A stretch of 12,714 nucleotides of DNA from Sulfurovum sp. (GTDB lineage: Bacteria > Campylobacterota > Campylobacteria > Campylobacterales > Sulfurovaceae), in contig JALSPX010000118.1 in NCBI GenBank assembly GCA_026985755.1, positions 1-12,714 on the forward strand, written 5' to 3'. This document shows, one piece after another, positions 6,488-12,714 of the stretch. Each line of letters begins with the position of its first letter. Position 1 is the first letter of the stretch. The translations under genes and the position numbers were made by a program. Below the pieces are notes generated by a model that did not search any database, had not been told where the DNA came from, and saw nothing but the letters and a program-made list of their open reading frames with translations.

Positions 6488-7585
6488 TTAACCTCGTATC
6501 TCTAAAAAATTCTTGGTACTGATATCATCCCATGGTTTATTGAGTTTGACAAAGCTTTGATAGCTTTCGAGTACACGTGTAAAATCTGTACTTTTATGGC
6601 TCTCTTCTTTGAGTACTTCACCTAGTGCCACCTTGGCTGCATCCATCATCTCTTTTGGAAATGTTTTGATTTGTACATTTTTGGGTAACGCTTGGAGTGC
6701 TTTTGCATTTTTATATCGAAACTCTTGTAGCATGTTGCTTGTCATCTCTTCACTAGCAGCGGTTATGATTGCTCTATGTTCTTCGCTGAGCTTCTCCCAA
6801 CGGGCTTTATTGAAAGTGATTTCTAGTATGCTTCCTGGTTCATGCCAGCCTGTGTAGTAGTAGGGTGCAGCTTTGGCAAAACCCATCATACTATCTAGGG
6901 CAGGGCCTACCCATTCGGTAGCATCTATCGTACCTCTCTCTAGAGAAGTGTATATCTCCCCAGCAGGTAGTAGCACAGGATTGACCCCTAGTTTTTTCAT
7001 CACCTCACCACCTAGACCAGGGATACGCATTTTGAGTCCTTTGAGGTCAGCAAGGGTATGAATCTCTTTTTTAAACCATCCACCCATCTGAGGGCCTGTG
7101 GTACCACCTATAAGTGGATAAAGATTAAACTTACCGTACATCTCACGCCATAAATCATAGCCTCCGCCAAACTTCATCCATGTAATCATCTCTTCACTTG
7201 TCAGCCCTAGTGGCATACCACCAAAGATACTAAACGCAGGATTTTTACCTTTCCAATAATAGACACCTGAGTGAAATGCATCTATCTGTGCTGCAGAAGT
7301 AGCATCAAAGACCTGTAGGGCAGGGACTAAGATATTTTTGGCAAAGATTTTGATTTCTAAGCTACCCCCACTTAAGGTATAGCAACGCTTGGCAAAGTTA
7401 TCAACACCGGTACCCATGATAGGAAAATGTGCAGGCCATGAGGTAGCAAGTTTAAGTGTCACTTTTTTACCTCTATTGATAGATATATTTTTGCCCTCAT
7501 TTGTTTCTTTGGCTCTATGGCATCCCCCAAGAGCTAGTGCAGAGGCTCCTAAGGCAGTCGTGGTGATAAAGTCTCTTCTTTTCAT
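6488..7585 (-). CDS. TRAP transporter solute-binding protein (DctP/TakP-like), Tat lipoprotein
   Basis: TRAP solute-binding proteins capture carboxylates or related acids in the periplasm and deliver them to DctQ/DctM membrane subunits. The 365-residue protein has a twin-arginine signal (KRRDFITT, R3-R4), a short hydrophobic stretch, and LGGC with C22 as a plausible lipidation site. The mature part shows family landmarks: KLATSWP near 45, DAFHSGVYYW (102-111), LADLKGLKMRIPGLGGEVMKKLG (178-200), LPAGEIYTSLERGTIDATEW (206-225) and the GWHEPGS segment. R187 in MRIPG occupies the position of the carboxylate-binding arginine of the family. This pattern is nearest to the TakP-type, 2-oxo-acid/lactate-like subgroup, but the ligand is not predictable with certainty. 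No dctQ or dctM lies beside it. AGGAT lies upstream of the ATG. It is divergent from the methyltransferase gene. Confidence 0.9.
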   Translation of the reverse strand: MKRRDFITTTALGASALALGGCHRAKETNEGKNISINRGKKVTLKLATSWPAHFPIMGTGVDNFAKRCYTLSGGSLEIKIFAKNILVPALQVFDATSAAQIDAFHSGVYYWKGKNPAFSIFGGMPLGLTSEEMITWMKFGGGYDLWREMYGKFNLYPLIGGTTGPQMGGWFKKEIHTLADLKGLKMRIPGLGGEVMKKLGVNPVLLPAGEIYTSLERGTIDATEWVGPALDSMMGFAKAAPYYYTGWHEPGSILEITFNKARWEKLSEEHRAIITAASEEMTSNMLQEFRYKNAKALQALPKNVQIKTFPKEMMDAAKVALGEVLKEESHKSTDFTRVLESYQSFVKLNKPWDDISTKNFLEIRG

Positions 7586-7648
7586 GCGAATTCTATCCTA
7601 ATATTAATGATTTAATAGTAACATAACATACGTTTTAAAGGGGTGAAT

Positions 7649-8302
7649 TTGAACTGCCAATTATGTAATAAAGCTACAATATTGTTCGTAGATGAAAAAA
7701 CGAAGGTAGAATATTATCATTGTCATGCCTGTGAATATGTCTTCAAATCTACCCAATATCATCAAGATTTAGATACCCAAAAAGAACGCTATAACTTACA
7801 TGAAAATAATGAAGATGATGCAGGATATAGAGCTTATTTTCAACGCTTTTTGGACTTTGTCTTGCCTCAAATTTCTGATGTCACTAAGGCATTGGATTTT
7901 GGCTGTGGCAGAACCTCTTTATTGGCAAGTCTATTGGAAAAAGAGGGTATTGCATCTGCCTATTATGACCCTATTTATCATCCAAATAGATTAGATACAT
8001 ATGCAAAATATGATTTGATTGTCTCGACAGAGGTCTTTGAGCATCTACACAATCCTAAAGCCATATTTGGGCATTTGATAGAGCGTTTAAATAGCAATGG
8101 TTATCTCGCAATACAGACAGAGTTTCATAGCAATGAAGCAGAGTCATTTAAAAAGTGGTGGTATCCACAAGACCCCACACATATTGTATTTTTTAGGGCT
8201 CATACATTTCGTGTATTGGCTCAAATGTATGGGTGTAGGGTAGTCTCAGATAATGGTAAAAATATGATACTCTTACAAAAAACAGAGCAGATTTGTGACT
8301 AG
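7649..8302 (+). CDS. Class I SAM-dependent methyltransferase with N-terminal zinc ribbon
   Basis: The protein begins with two CxxC knuckles (CQLC and CHAC, about 22 residues apart), a likely zinc ribbon. A Rossmann methyltransferase domain follows, with SAM motif I ALDFGCGR at about 81-88. The later YDLIVSTEVFEHLHNP matches motifs of the Methyltransf_11/23 type, as does GYLAIQTEF. The late segment KWWYPQDPTHIVFF is distinctive. The methyl acceptor is unknown. An upstream GTG at 7643 overlaps the AAGGGG ribosome binding site (7638-7643), whereas the TTG at 7649 is 5 nt after it and gives MNCQLC. TTG is therefore preferred, adding or removing only two residues. The 3' end overlaps the thioredoxin-like gene by 8 nt (GTGACTAG), so the two are probably co-translated. 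Confidence 0.85.
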   Translation: MNCQLCNKATILFVDEKTKVEYYHCHACEYVFKSTQYHQDLDTQKERYNLHENNEDDAGYRAYFQRFLDFVLPQISDVTKALDFGCGRTSLLASLLEKEGIASAYYDPIYHPNRLDTYAKYDLIVSTEVFEHLHNPKAIFGHLIERLNSNGYLAIQTEFHSNEAESFKKWWYPQDPTHIVFFRAHTFRVLAQMYGCRVVSDNGKNMILLQKTEQICD

Positions 8303-8633
8303 TAAAAAACCTCTACCCATAGTATCATACGAAAGTATCAAAGAAAATATAGGTAATGGAAAGCCTACTATCCTAGCTTTTGGTATGTCTCACTGTTACA
8401 GCTGTTTAGCCATGTCTAAAGTTTTTGCAGAGGTACTGCAAGCCCATCCAGAGTACCAAATCTACTCCATTGACTCCCAAAAAGATCGTCTCATCGCACG
8501 TGACACCTATAAACTCAAAGAGATGCCAACACAAATATTTTTTAATGCAGAGGGTGAGGAGGTGTTTCGACATATTGGGGCGTATAAGAAAGCTGTGTTG
8601 GATATTATTTTGAAGAAATGGGGGTTTGTGTAG
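8295..8633 (+). CDS. Thioredoxin-like protein (CYSC active site), cytoplasmic
   Basis: This 112-residue, single-domain thioredoxin-fold protein starts with GTG inside the end of the methyltransferase gene. It has a beta strand TILAFGMS, then the redox motif HCYSC with C34 and C37, and the cis-proline segment EMPTQIFF with P78. A final strand/turn EGEEVFRHIGAY and a C-terminal helix follow. No signal peptide or membrane segment is visible, so it should act in the cytoplasm, unlike most CxxC proteins with unusual dipeptides in this phylum. The active-site dipeptide YS differs from the GP of canonical thioredoxin, so its redox potential and partner may differ. No in-frame ATG precedes the active-site region, which supports the GTG start by coupling. 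The reaction is likely disulfide reduction or exchange; the substrate is unknown. Confidence 0.82.
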   Translation: MTSKKPLPIVSYESIKENIGNGKPTILAFGMSHCYSCLAMSKVFAEVLQAHPEYQIYSIDSQKDRLIARDTYKLKEMPTQIFFNAEGEEVFRHIGAYKKAVLDIILKKWGFV

Positions 8634-8652
8634 TACTTAACCAAAATTACGC

Positions 8653-8658
8653 TAAAAT
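8653..8658 (+). promoter_or_regulatory. Candidate -10 box of argG
   Basis: TAAAAT lies in the 52-bp gap between the thioredoxin-like gene and argG, 27 nt before the argG ATG and upstream of its AAAGG ribosome binding site (8674-8678). No clear -35 is seen. No ARG-box-like operator was recognised, and read-through from the upstream pair is also possible. Confidence 0.4.
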
Positions 8659-8685
8659 CGCATTAAATTACACAAAGGCTATAAC

Positions 8686-10026
8686 ATGGCAAAAAGAACA
8701 ATCAAAAAAGCAGTACTGGCTTACTCTGGTGGGCTAGATACGAGTATTATTCTTAAATGGCTTCAAGATGAGTATGCGTGTGAGGTAGTGACATTTACTG
8801 CTGACCTTGGTCAGGGTGAAGAGGTGGAGCCTGCACGTCAAAAAGCGTTGGATATGGGTATCAAAGAAGAGAATATCTTTATCCTTGATTTACGTGAAGA
8901 GTTTGTGAAAGACTTTGTATTTCCTATGTTTAGAGCCAATGCTATTTATGAGGGTGAGTATCTGCTTGGTACTTCTATAGCACGTCCGCTTATCTCTAAA
9001 AAGCAGATAGAGATAGCACATCAAACAGGTGCTGACGCTGTGAGTCATGGTGCAACAGGAAAAGGGAATGACCAAGTGCGTTTTGAGCTTGGATACCTAG
9101 CACTTGACCCAGATATCGCGGTGATTGCTCCCTGGAGAGAGTGGGACTTGAATTCACGTACAAAATTACTAGAGTATGCGAAAAAACATGGCATCGACAT
9201 CGATGGTAAAGGGCAAGCCAAACCTTATTCTATGGATGCGAACTTATTGCATATCTCGTATGAGGGTGAGTGGTTAGAAAACCCGTATAATGAGCCAGAA
9301 GATGATATGTGGTTATGGTCTGTCAAACCAGAAGCAGCACCAGATACACCTGAATACATTACCATCGCTTACAAAAAAGGTGACCCAGTAGCTATCAATG
9401 ATGAAGAGATGAGCCCAGCGACAATCCTCACTAAGCTGAATGAATATGGTAACAAACATGGTATAGGACGTATAGATATCGTAGAAAACCGTATGGTAGG
9501 GATGAAAGCACGTGGATGTTATGAGACCCCAGGTGGGACTATCATGCTTAAAGCACATAGAGCTATTGAGTCTATCACCTTAGATAGAGAAGAGGCACAT
9601 ATGAAAGATGAGCTCATGCCAAAGTATGCCAAACTTATCTACAACGGTTTATGGTGGTCTCCTGAGCGTCGTATGCTCCAAACTGCCATTGATGCAACAC
9701 AAGAACAGGTACAAGGTGAAGTCAAACTTAAATTGTATAAAGGAAATGTGATTGTCGTAGGGCGTAAGTCTGATGTGACACTCTATTCAGAGGAACACTC
9801 TACCTTTGAGGCAGATGATGTATATAATCAAGCAGATGCAGAAGGATTTATCCGTCTGAATGCCTTACGTTTTATTATCGAGGGTAAAAAACAACCTGAA
9901 CGTATCGCTTCATTGGTAGGGACAGAAGAGGAAGAGTGTCGTATAGAAACAGGTAAACACACGGTATGTGAAAAGGTAAAGCGTTTCTTTGGTTTTAGGA
10001 AGAAGAAAGAGACGGAAGAAAAATAA
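8686..10026 (+). CDS. argG: Argininosuccinate synthase with extra C-terminal tail
   Basis: ArgG joins citrulline and aspartate using ATP to form argininosuccinate, the penultimate step of arginine synthesis. The 446-residue product has the N-type ATP pyrophosphatase P-loop AYSGGLDTS (12-20), TADLGQGEE, the substrate segment GTSIARPLISKKQIE, and HGATGKGNDQVRFE. It also has APWREWDLNSR, YSMDANLLHISYEGE and GCYETPGGT. The catalytic core ends around residue 404 (NALRFIIEGKKQP), the normal family length. About 42 further residues follow: an acidic patch EEEEC, two cysteines (C418, C428), then a basic-aromatic stretch KVKRFFGFRKKK and an acidic end. The frame is continuous with no sign of frameshift. 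A good AAAGG site precedes the ATG. Other arginine genes are not in the window. Confidence 0.97.
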   Translation: MAKRTIKKAVLAYSGGLDTSIILKWLQDEYACEVVTFTADLGQGEEVEPARQKALDMGIKEENIFILDLREEFVKDFVFPMFRANAIYEGEYLLGTSIARPLISKKQIEIAHQTGADAVSHGATGKGNDQVRFELGYLALDPDIAVIAPWREWDLNSRTKLLEYAKKHGIDIDGKGQAKPYSMDANLLHISYEGEWLENPYNEPEDDMWLWSVKPEAAPDTPEYITIAYKKGDPVAINDEEMSPATILTKLNEYGNKHGIGRIDIVENRMVGMKARGCYETPGGTIMLKAHRAIESITLDREEAHMKDELMPKYAKLIYNGLWWSPERRMLQTAIDATQEQVQGEVKLKLYKGNVIVVGRKSDVTLYSEEHSTFEADDVYNQADAEGFIRLNALRFIIEGKKQPERIASLVGTEEEECRIETGKHTVCEKVKRFFGFRKKKETEEK

Positions 10027-10045
10027 AAGTTATTTGAATCTCTTT

Positions 10046-10561
10046 CTATACAAGTAACCTTTTGGCTACTTGTAATACTTTAGAAGGGACAAATTTAACA
10101 AAACGTTCTCTATATATAATACTTGGTATTAATTCTAAAAAAATATAAGCTACATAAAACATAGGATAAAAGACTTTATACTCGTAGCTAAATGATTTAA
10201 ATGTATAGCGTTCCTTGAACCATTTTTGAGCACTTTTGAGTCCATGGTAGAGTAGTAATACTTCTGCAGCAAAGATAGAACCCCAAATAAAATAGGTCAT
10301 TGTAGTAACCAGCAAGGCACCCTCTATCCCATATATTCCCATGACTGCTGCTAGAAAGATTGCTCCATAAATAGAAAAAGAACCAAATCCAATCGTCGCG
10401 AAAATAACCAAAGCAGAAAAGATAAAAAGTAAAGCACCTAAAAGAAAAAAGAGCTCTAGCCATGTTTTTTGTTCTGTAAAGGTAGGGCTAAAGTAGGCAC
10501 CCAATAGGGTGACTACAAAGATAGAAAGAATAATGAAAACTAAAGAGCGGTATTCTTGCAT
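10046..10561 (-). CDS. Uncharacterised polytopic membrane protein
   Basis: I do not recognise this family. From the ATG at 10561 the product is 171 residues and mostly hydrophobic, with about four or five membrane segments. These are roughly residues 7-24 (VFIILSIFVVTLLGAYF), 35-58, 62-82 (GAIFLAAVMGIYGIEGA), 84-105 (TMTYFIWGSIFAAEVLLLY) and 128-146 (MFYVAYIFLELIPSIIY). A basic loop KSAQKWFKERYTFKSF follows the fourth segment and the C-terminus is basic (KVLQVAKRLLV), both likely cytoplasmic. The frame extends upstream to a TTG at 10579, but those codons contain the AGGA ribosome binding site serving the ATG at 10561, so the ATG is the better start. It lies downstream of the oligopeptidase gene on the same strand, separated by a palindromic repeat. 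It may be co-transcribed, but no shared function is evident. Confidence 0.75.
   Translation of the reverse strand: MQEYRSLVFIILSIFVVTLLGAYFSPTFTEQKTWLELFFLLGALLFIFSALVIFATIGFGSFSIYGAIFLAAVMGIYGIEGALLVTTMTYFIWGSIFAAEVLLLYHGLKSAQKWFKERYTFKSFSYEYKVFYPMFYVAYIFLELIPSIIYRERFVKFVPSKVLQVAKRLLV
10050..10073. terminator. Weak hairpin between convergent argG and membrane-protein gene
   Basis: ACAAGTAACC and GGCTACTTGT form a 10-bp stem with one mismatch around a TTTT loop, starting 24 nt after the argG stop. It lies inside the last codons of the convergent membrane-protein gene. Neither side has a strong T tract, so it may only slow transcription or be fortuitous. Confidence 0.3.
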
Positions 10562-10580
10562 AATTTTCCTTTTGTTCAAA

Positions 10581-10649
10581 GGGCAACCACAAGGGATTGC
10601 CCCTACATGTATAAAAATTTATTGTAGGGGTATCCCCTTGTGGGTACCC
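10581..10649. repeat. Palindromic intergenic repeat (27-bp arms, AT-rich loop)
   Basis: Arms 10581-10607 and 10623-10649 are inverted repeats (22 of 27 match) around a 15-nt A/T-rich loop. Each arm is itself partly palindromic: GGGCAA...TTGCCC in the left arm, and GTGGGTACCCAC plus GGGGTATCCCC in the right. The G/C-rich blocks (CCCCTACA, CCACAAGGG) contrast with the low-GC surroundings. This appearance resembles dispersed palindromic intergenic repeats found in many bacteria. It lies between the oligopeptidase stop and the membrane-protein ribosome binding site, and could attenuate or stabilise the shared mRNA. Confidence 0.8.
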
Positions 10650-10655
10650 ACCAAA

Positions 10656-12605
10656 TCAATCAATCTCATAGAGTTTTATGAGACTTTTCACATCAGCCTT
10701 ACGCCCTAGCCATTTTTGGTAAAGCTCTGACATCTCTTTAGCTCCACCATTGGCTAAGATATACTCTTTATACCCTTTTGCTTTTTCTTTGTCAAATCCA
10801 TCTTTATTATCAAGACATTCAAAAAAGGCATCTGCACTGAGTACTTCTGCCCATTTGTAAGAGTAGTATCCTGCGGCATATCCTCCTGCAAATATGTGTG
10901 CAAACCCGTGCTGAAATTTATTATAGCTTGGAGGTTTGAGTAGAGATGTTTTTTCTCGTATGTTATCAAGTAGAGCTTGCACCTCTTCGCCTTGGTAGAG
11001 GTCTTGATGGAGCTTAAAGTCAAAGAGAGAAAACTCAACTTGGCGTAAGATACCTAGCGCTGCTTGGTAGTTTTTGGTCTCCTTGATCTTTGACATAAGC
11101 TCCTGACTGATAGGCTCTCCACTCTCATAGTGAAAACCAAAACGTTTGAGTATGGCCGCTTCATAAGCAAAGTTCTCTAAAAACTGAGAAGGAAACTCCA
11201 CCACATCCCATGCTACACCGTTGATACCTGAGACTGAACGCTCTTTACACTTGCCAAAAAGATGGTGAATGGCATGCCCCATCTCATGAAAGAGGGTCAC
11301 CACATCATCATGACGTAGAAGAGACGGAGTAGTGTCGGTAGTAGGAGAGAAGTTACAGACTACAAAAGCTGAGGCGAGGTGTGTTTTACCTTCTCTGTCG
11401 ATATAGTGTGTCTCCCAATCGTTCATCCATGCACCACCACGCTTTTCTTTACGGGCTTCAAGGTCAAAGTAGATACGACCACTGAGTACGCCATTATCAA
11501 AAATATCAAAAGCTTTGACACACGCATGCCATGTAGGCACATCAGCAGGCTTAAAGGTAACCCCAAAGAGTTCGGAGACGATATCAAGAAGACCCTTAAG
11601 GACTTTTGCTTGTTCGAAATAGGGTTTGGTCATGGTATCATCAAAGTTAAACTTCTCTTTTTTGAGTTTTTCTGAGTAGTAGGCTACATCGTGCCCTGCC
11701 AAGTCTGTGATACCATCGGTTTTTTGGGCAAAGGTCTTAAGCTCTGAGAGCTCATTTTTAGCCTGTGGCAGTGCTGCATCTGCTAATGCATAAAGAAAGT
11801 CCAAGACATCCTCTTCTTTACTTGCATCTCTCGTCTCTAGGGCATACTGTGCATAACTCTCAAAGCCAAGCAGTTTGGCTTTTTCATTTTTGAGGGCTAA
11901 AATCTGGTCGATGACTTCTGCATTCTGGGGTGCTCTTGTACTGTAGGCACGTGAGAGTTCTTTTCTGTATTCTCGGTTTGGTCCATAGGTCATGTAGGCT
12001 AAATAGCTAGGGATTTGCAGGGTAAATTTATAGACAGTTTTACCATCTATCTCCTCTTTGGCTGCATCGATGTCAGATTGGGGCATGCCCTCTACATCTT
12101 TGGCATCTTTTATGATGAGCTCATAAGCGTTGGTGGCATCTAGCAGGTTTTGAGAGAAGTTGTTGGAGAGTTCAGAGAGCTTGAGGCTTATCTCCTCCAT
12201 GCGTTTCTTCTCTTTTTCAGGGAGGTTTACTCCTGAGAGTACGAAGTCTCTGATGTCATGATTGAGAACTGTTTTTGCCTCATCTGAGTCAGCTTTTATC
12301 TGCTCTATTTTTTTAAAGAGTGCTACATTTTGTGCCATCTCAGAACCAAACTTAGAGAGTAGAGGCAAAGACTCTTCATAGGCTTTTTGTGTCTCATCAG
12401 AGTTCATGACAGAGTTGAGGTGTGAAAGCGGGGTAAAAAAGAGTCCTAGCTCTTCATCCAAATCTTGTAGGGGTTTGAGTACTTTATCATAACTTGTATC
12501 CTCTGATTTGGTAATAGTATCGATGATACTGCGTTGCTTGTTCAAAAGCGTATCAAGCGCTTTTGGAAAGTGTTCTAAATTGTCTATATGAAAGTTTTGA
12601 AACAT
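10656..12605 (-). CDS. prlC: M3-family zinc oligopeptidase (oligopeptidase A, PrlC/OpdA-like)
   Basis: Oligopeptidase A is a cytoplasmic metallopeptidase that degrades short peptides, including cleaved signal peptides. The 649-residue product is close to the family length (about 680 in E. coli). Its N-terminal helical half carries landmarks shared with E. coli PrlC: SHLNSVMNSDE, RDFVLSGVNLPE, NLLDAT, PSYLAYMTY and AYSTRA. The catalytic domain has FDLEARKEKRGGAWM, then the zinc motif HEMGH (H440, H444, catalytic E441). The third ligand E470 is in AWDVVEFPSQFLENF. The conserved FAHIFAGGYAAGYYSYKWAEVLSADAF lies near the C-terminus. The frame is intact. The Shine-Dalgarno at the ATG (12605) is weak, but a TACAAT box lies 30 nt upstream. 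A downstream membrane-protein gene lies on the same strand. Confidence 0.95.
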   Translation of the reverse strand: MFQNFHIDNLEHFPKALDTLLNKQRSIIDTITKSEDTSYDKVLKPLQDLDEELGLFFTPLSHLNSVMNSDETQKAYEESLPLLSKFGSEMAQNVALFKKIEQIKADSDEAKTVLNHDIRDFVLSGVNLPEKEKKRMEEISLKLSELSNNFSQNLLDATNAYELIIKDAKDVEGMPQSDIDAAKEEIDGKTVYKFTLQIPSYLAYMTYGPNREYRKELSRAYSTRAPQNAEVIDQILALKNEKAKLLGFESYAQYALETRDASKEEDVLDFLYALADAALPQAKNELSELKTFAQKTDGITDLAGHDVAYYSEKLKKEKFNFDDTMTKPYFEQAKVLKGLLDIVSELFGVTFKPADVPTWHACVKAFDIFDNGVLSGRIYFDLEARKEKRGGAWMNDWETHYIDREGKTHLASAFVVCNFSPTTDTTPSLLRHDDVVTLFHEMGHAIHHLFGKCKERSVSGINGVAWDVVEFPSQFLENFAYEAAILKRFGFHYESGEPISQELMSKIKETKNYQAALGILRQVEFSLFDFKLHQDLYQGEEVQALLDNIREKTSLLKPPSYNKFQHGFAHIFAGGYAAGYYSYKWAEVLSADAFFECLDNKDGFDKEKAKGYKEYILANGGAKEMSELYQKWLGRKADVKSLIKLYEID

Positions 12606-12635
12606 GGTTTATTTGTCCGATAATTAATTTTTTTG

Positions 12636-12641
12636 ATTGTA
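12636..12641 (-). promoter_or_regulatory. Candidate -10 box of the oligopeptidase gene
   Basis: On the minus strand the hexamer TACAAT (within GCTACAATC) sits 30 nt upstream of the ATG at 12605, in the A/T-rich region 12606-12714. The spacing allows a short leader. No -35 hexamer stands out. Nothing else recognisable was seen in the remaining bases to the window end. Confidence 0.5.
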
Positions 12642-12714
12642 GCATATTTAGCTTCTTAAAGGTTTAATTAGAATCAGTAACTTTGGTAAAAGTATAAGGT
12701 TTGAAATAAGTGTC

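Noticed and set aside
6481..6492. AGGTTAACCT palindrome between convergent CAP and TRAP genes
   Set aside because: The 10-bp palindrome has no loop or T tract, and it mostly consists of stop codons and their flanks.
11379..11675. 98-codon plus-strand frame inside the oligopeptidase gene
   Set aside because: It is antisense to well-conserved M3 peptidase sequence and has no recognisable protein features.
1..12714. Search for CRISPR arrays, tRNA/rRNA genes, transposases or phage genes
   Set aside because: No regularly spaced direct repeats, cloverleaf-like segments or mobile-element proteins were seen on either strand.

Overview
The window is low-GC, gene-dense chromosomal DNA whose gene content points to a member of the Campylobacterota (Epsilonproteobacteria), probably a Sulfurovum/Sulfurimonas-like organism. 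The main clues are the yidC-khpB(jag)-mnmE order, a dimeric all-alpha dUTPase of the Campylobacter jejuni type, and promoters that show a TAtAAT-like -10 box without a clear -35. The assignment is inferred from gene content and was not tested by database search.

Layout. 1-3084: a left-truncated membrane insertase gene (yidC), the RNA-binding protein KhpB/Jag and the tRNA-modification GTPase MnmE, packed end to end or overlapping. 3119-3433: a small membrane-anchored Sel1-repeat protein. 3434-3739: no gene, but a 272-bp highly structured element made of long terminal inverted repeats enclosing two long hairpins with complementary loops. It lies between a perfect TATAAT and the ribosome binding site of the next gene. 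3740-4399: a lipoprotein with a carboxypeptidase-regulatory-like (beta-sandwich) domain. 4404-5084 (minus): dUTPase. 5206-6483: a membrane-anchored CAP/SCP-domain protein. 6488-7585 (minus): a Tat-type TRAP-transporter solute-binding lipoprotein with no membrane subunits beside it. 7649-8633: a zinc-ribbon SAM methyltransferase overlapping a cytoplasmic thioredoxin-like protein. 8686-10026: argininosuccinate synthase with an unusual charged C-terminal tail. 10046-10561 (minus): an unrecognised polytopic membrane protein. 10581-10649: a second palindromic repeat. 10656-12605 (minus): an M3-family oligopeptidase (PrlC/OpdA-like). 12606-12714: its promoter region.

Most genes are housekeeping: membrane protein insertion, tRNA U34 modification, nucleotide sanitation, arginine synthesis and peptide turnover. 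There is no CRISPR array, tRNA, rRNA, transposase or phage gene. The most distinctive non-coding feature is the nested inverted-repeat element at 3449-3720. It could be a non-autonomous mobile/repeat element or a structured 5' leader for the lipoprotein gene. The second palindromic repeat (10581-10649) looks like a dispersed intergenic repeat.
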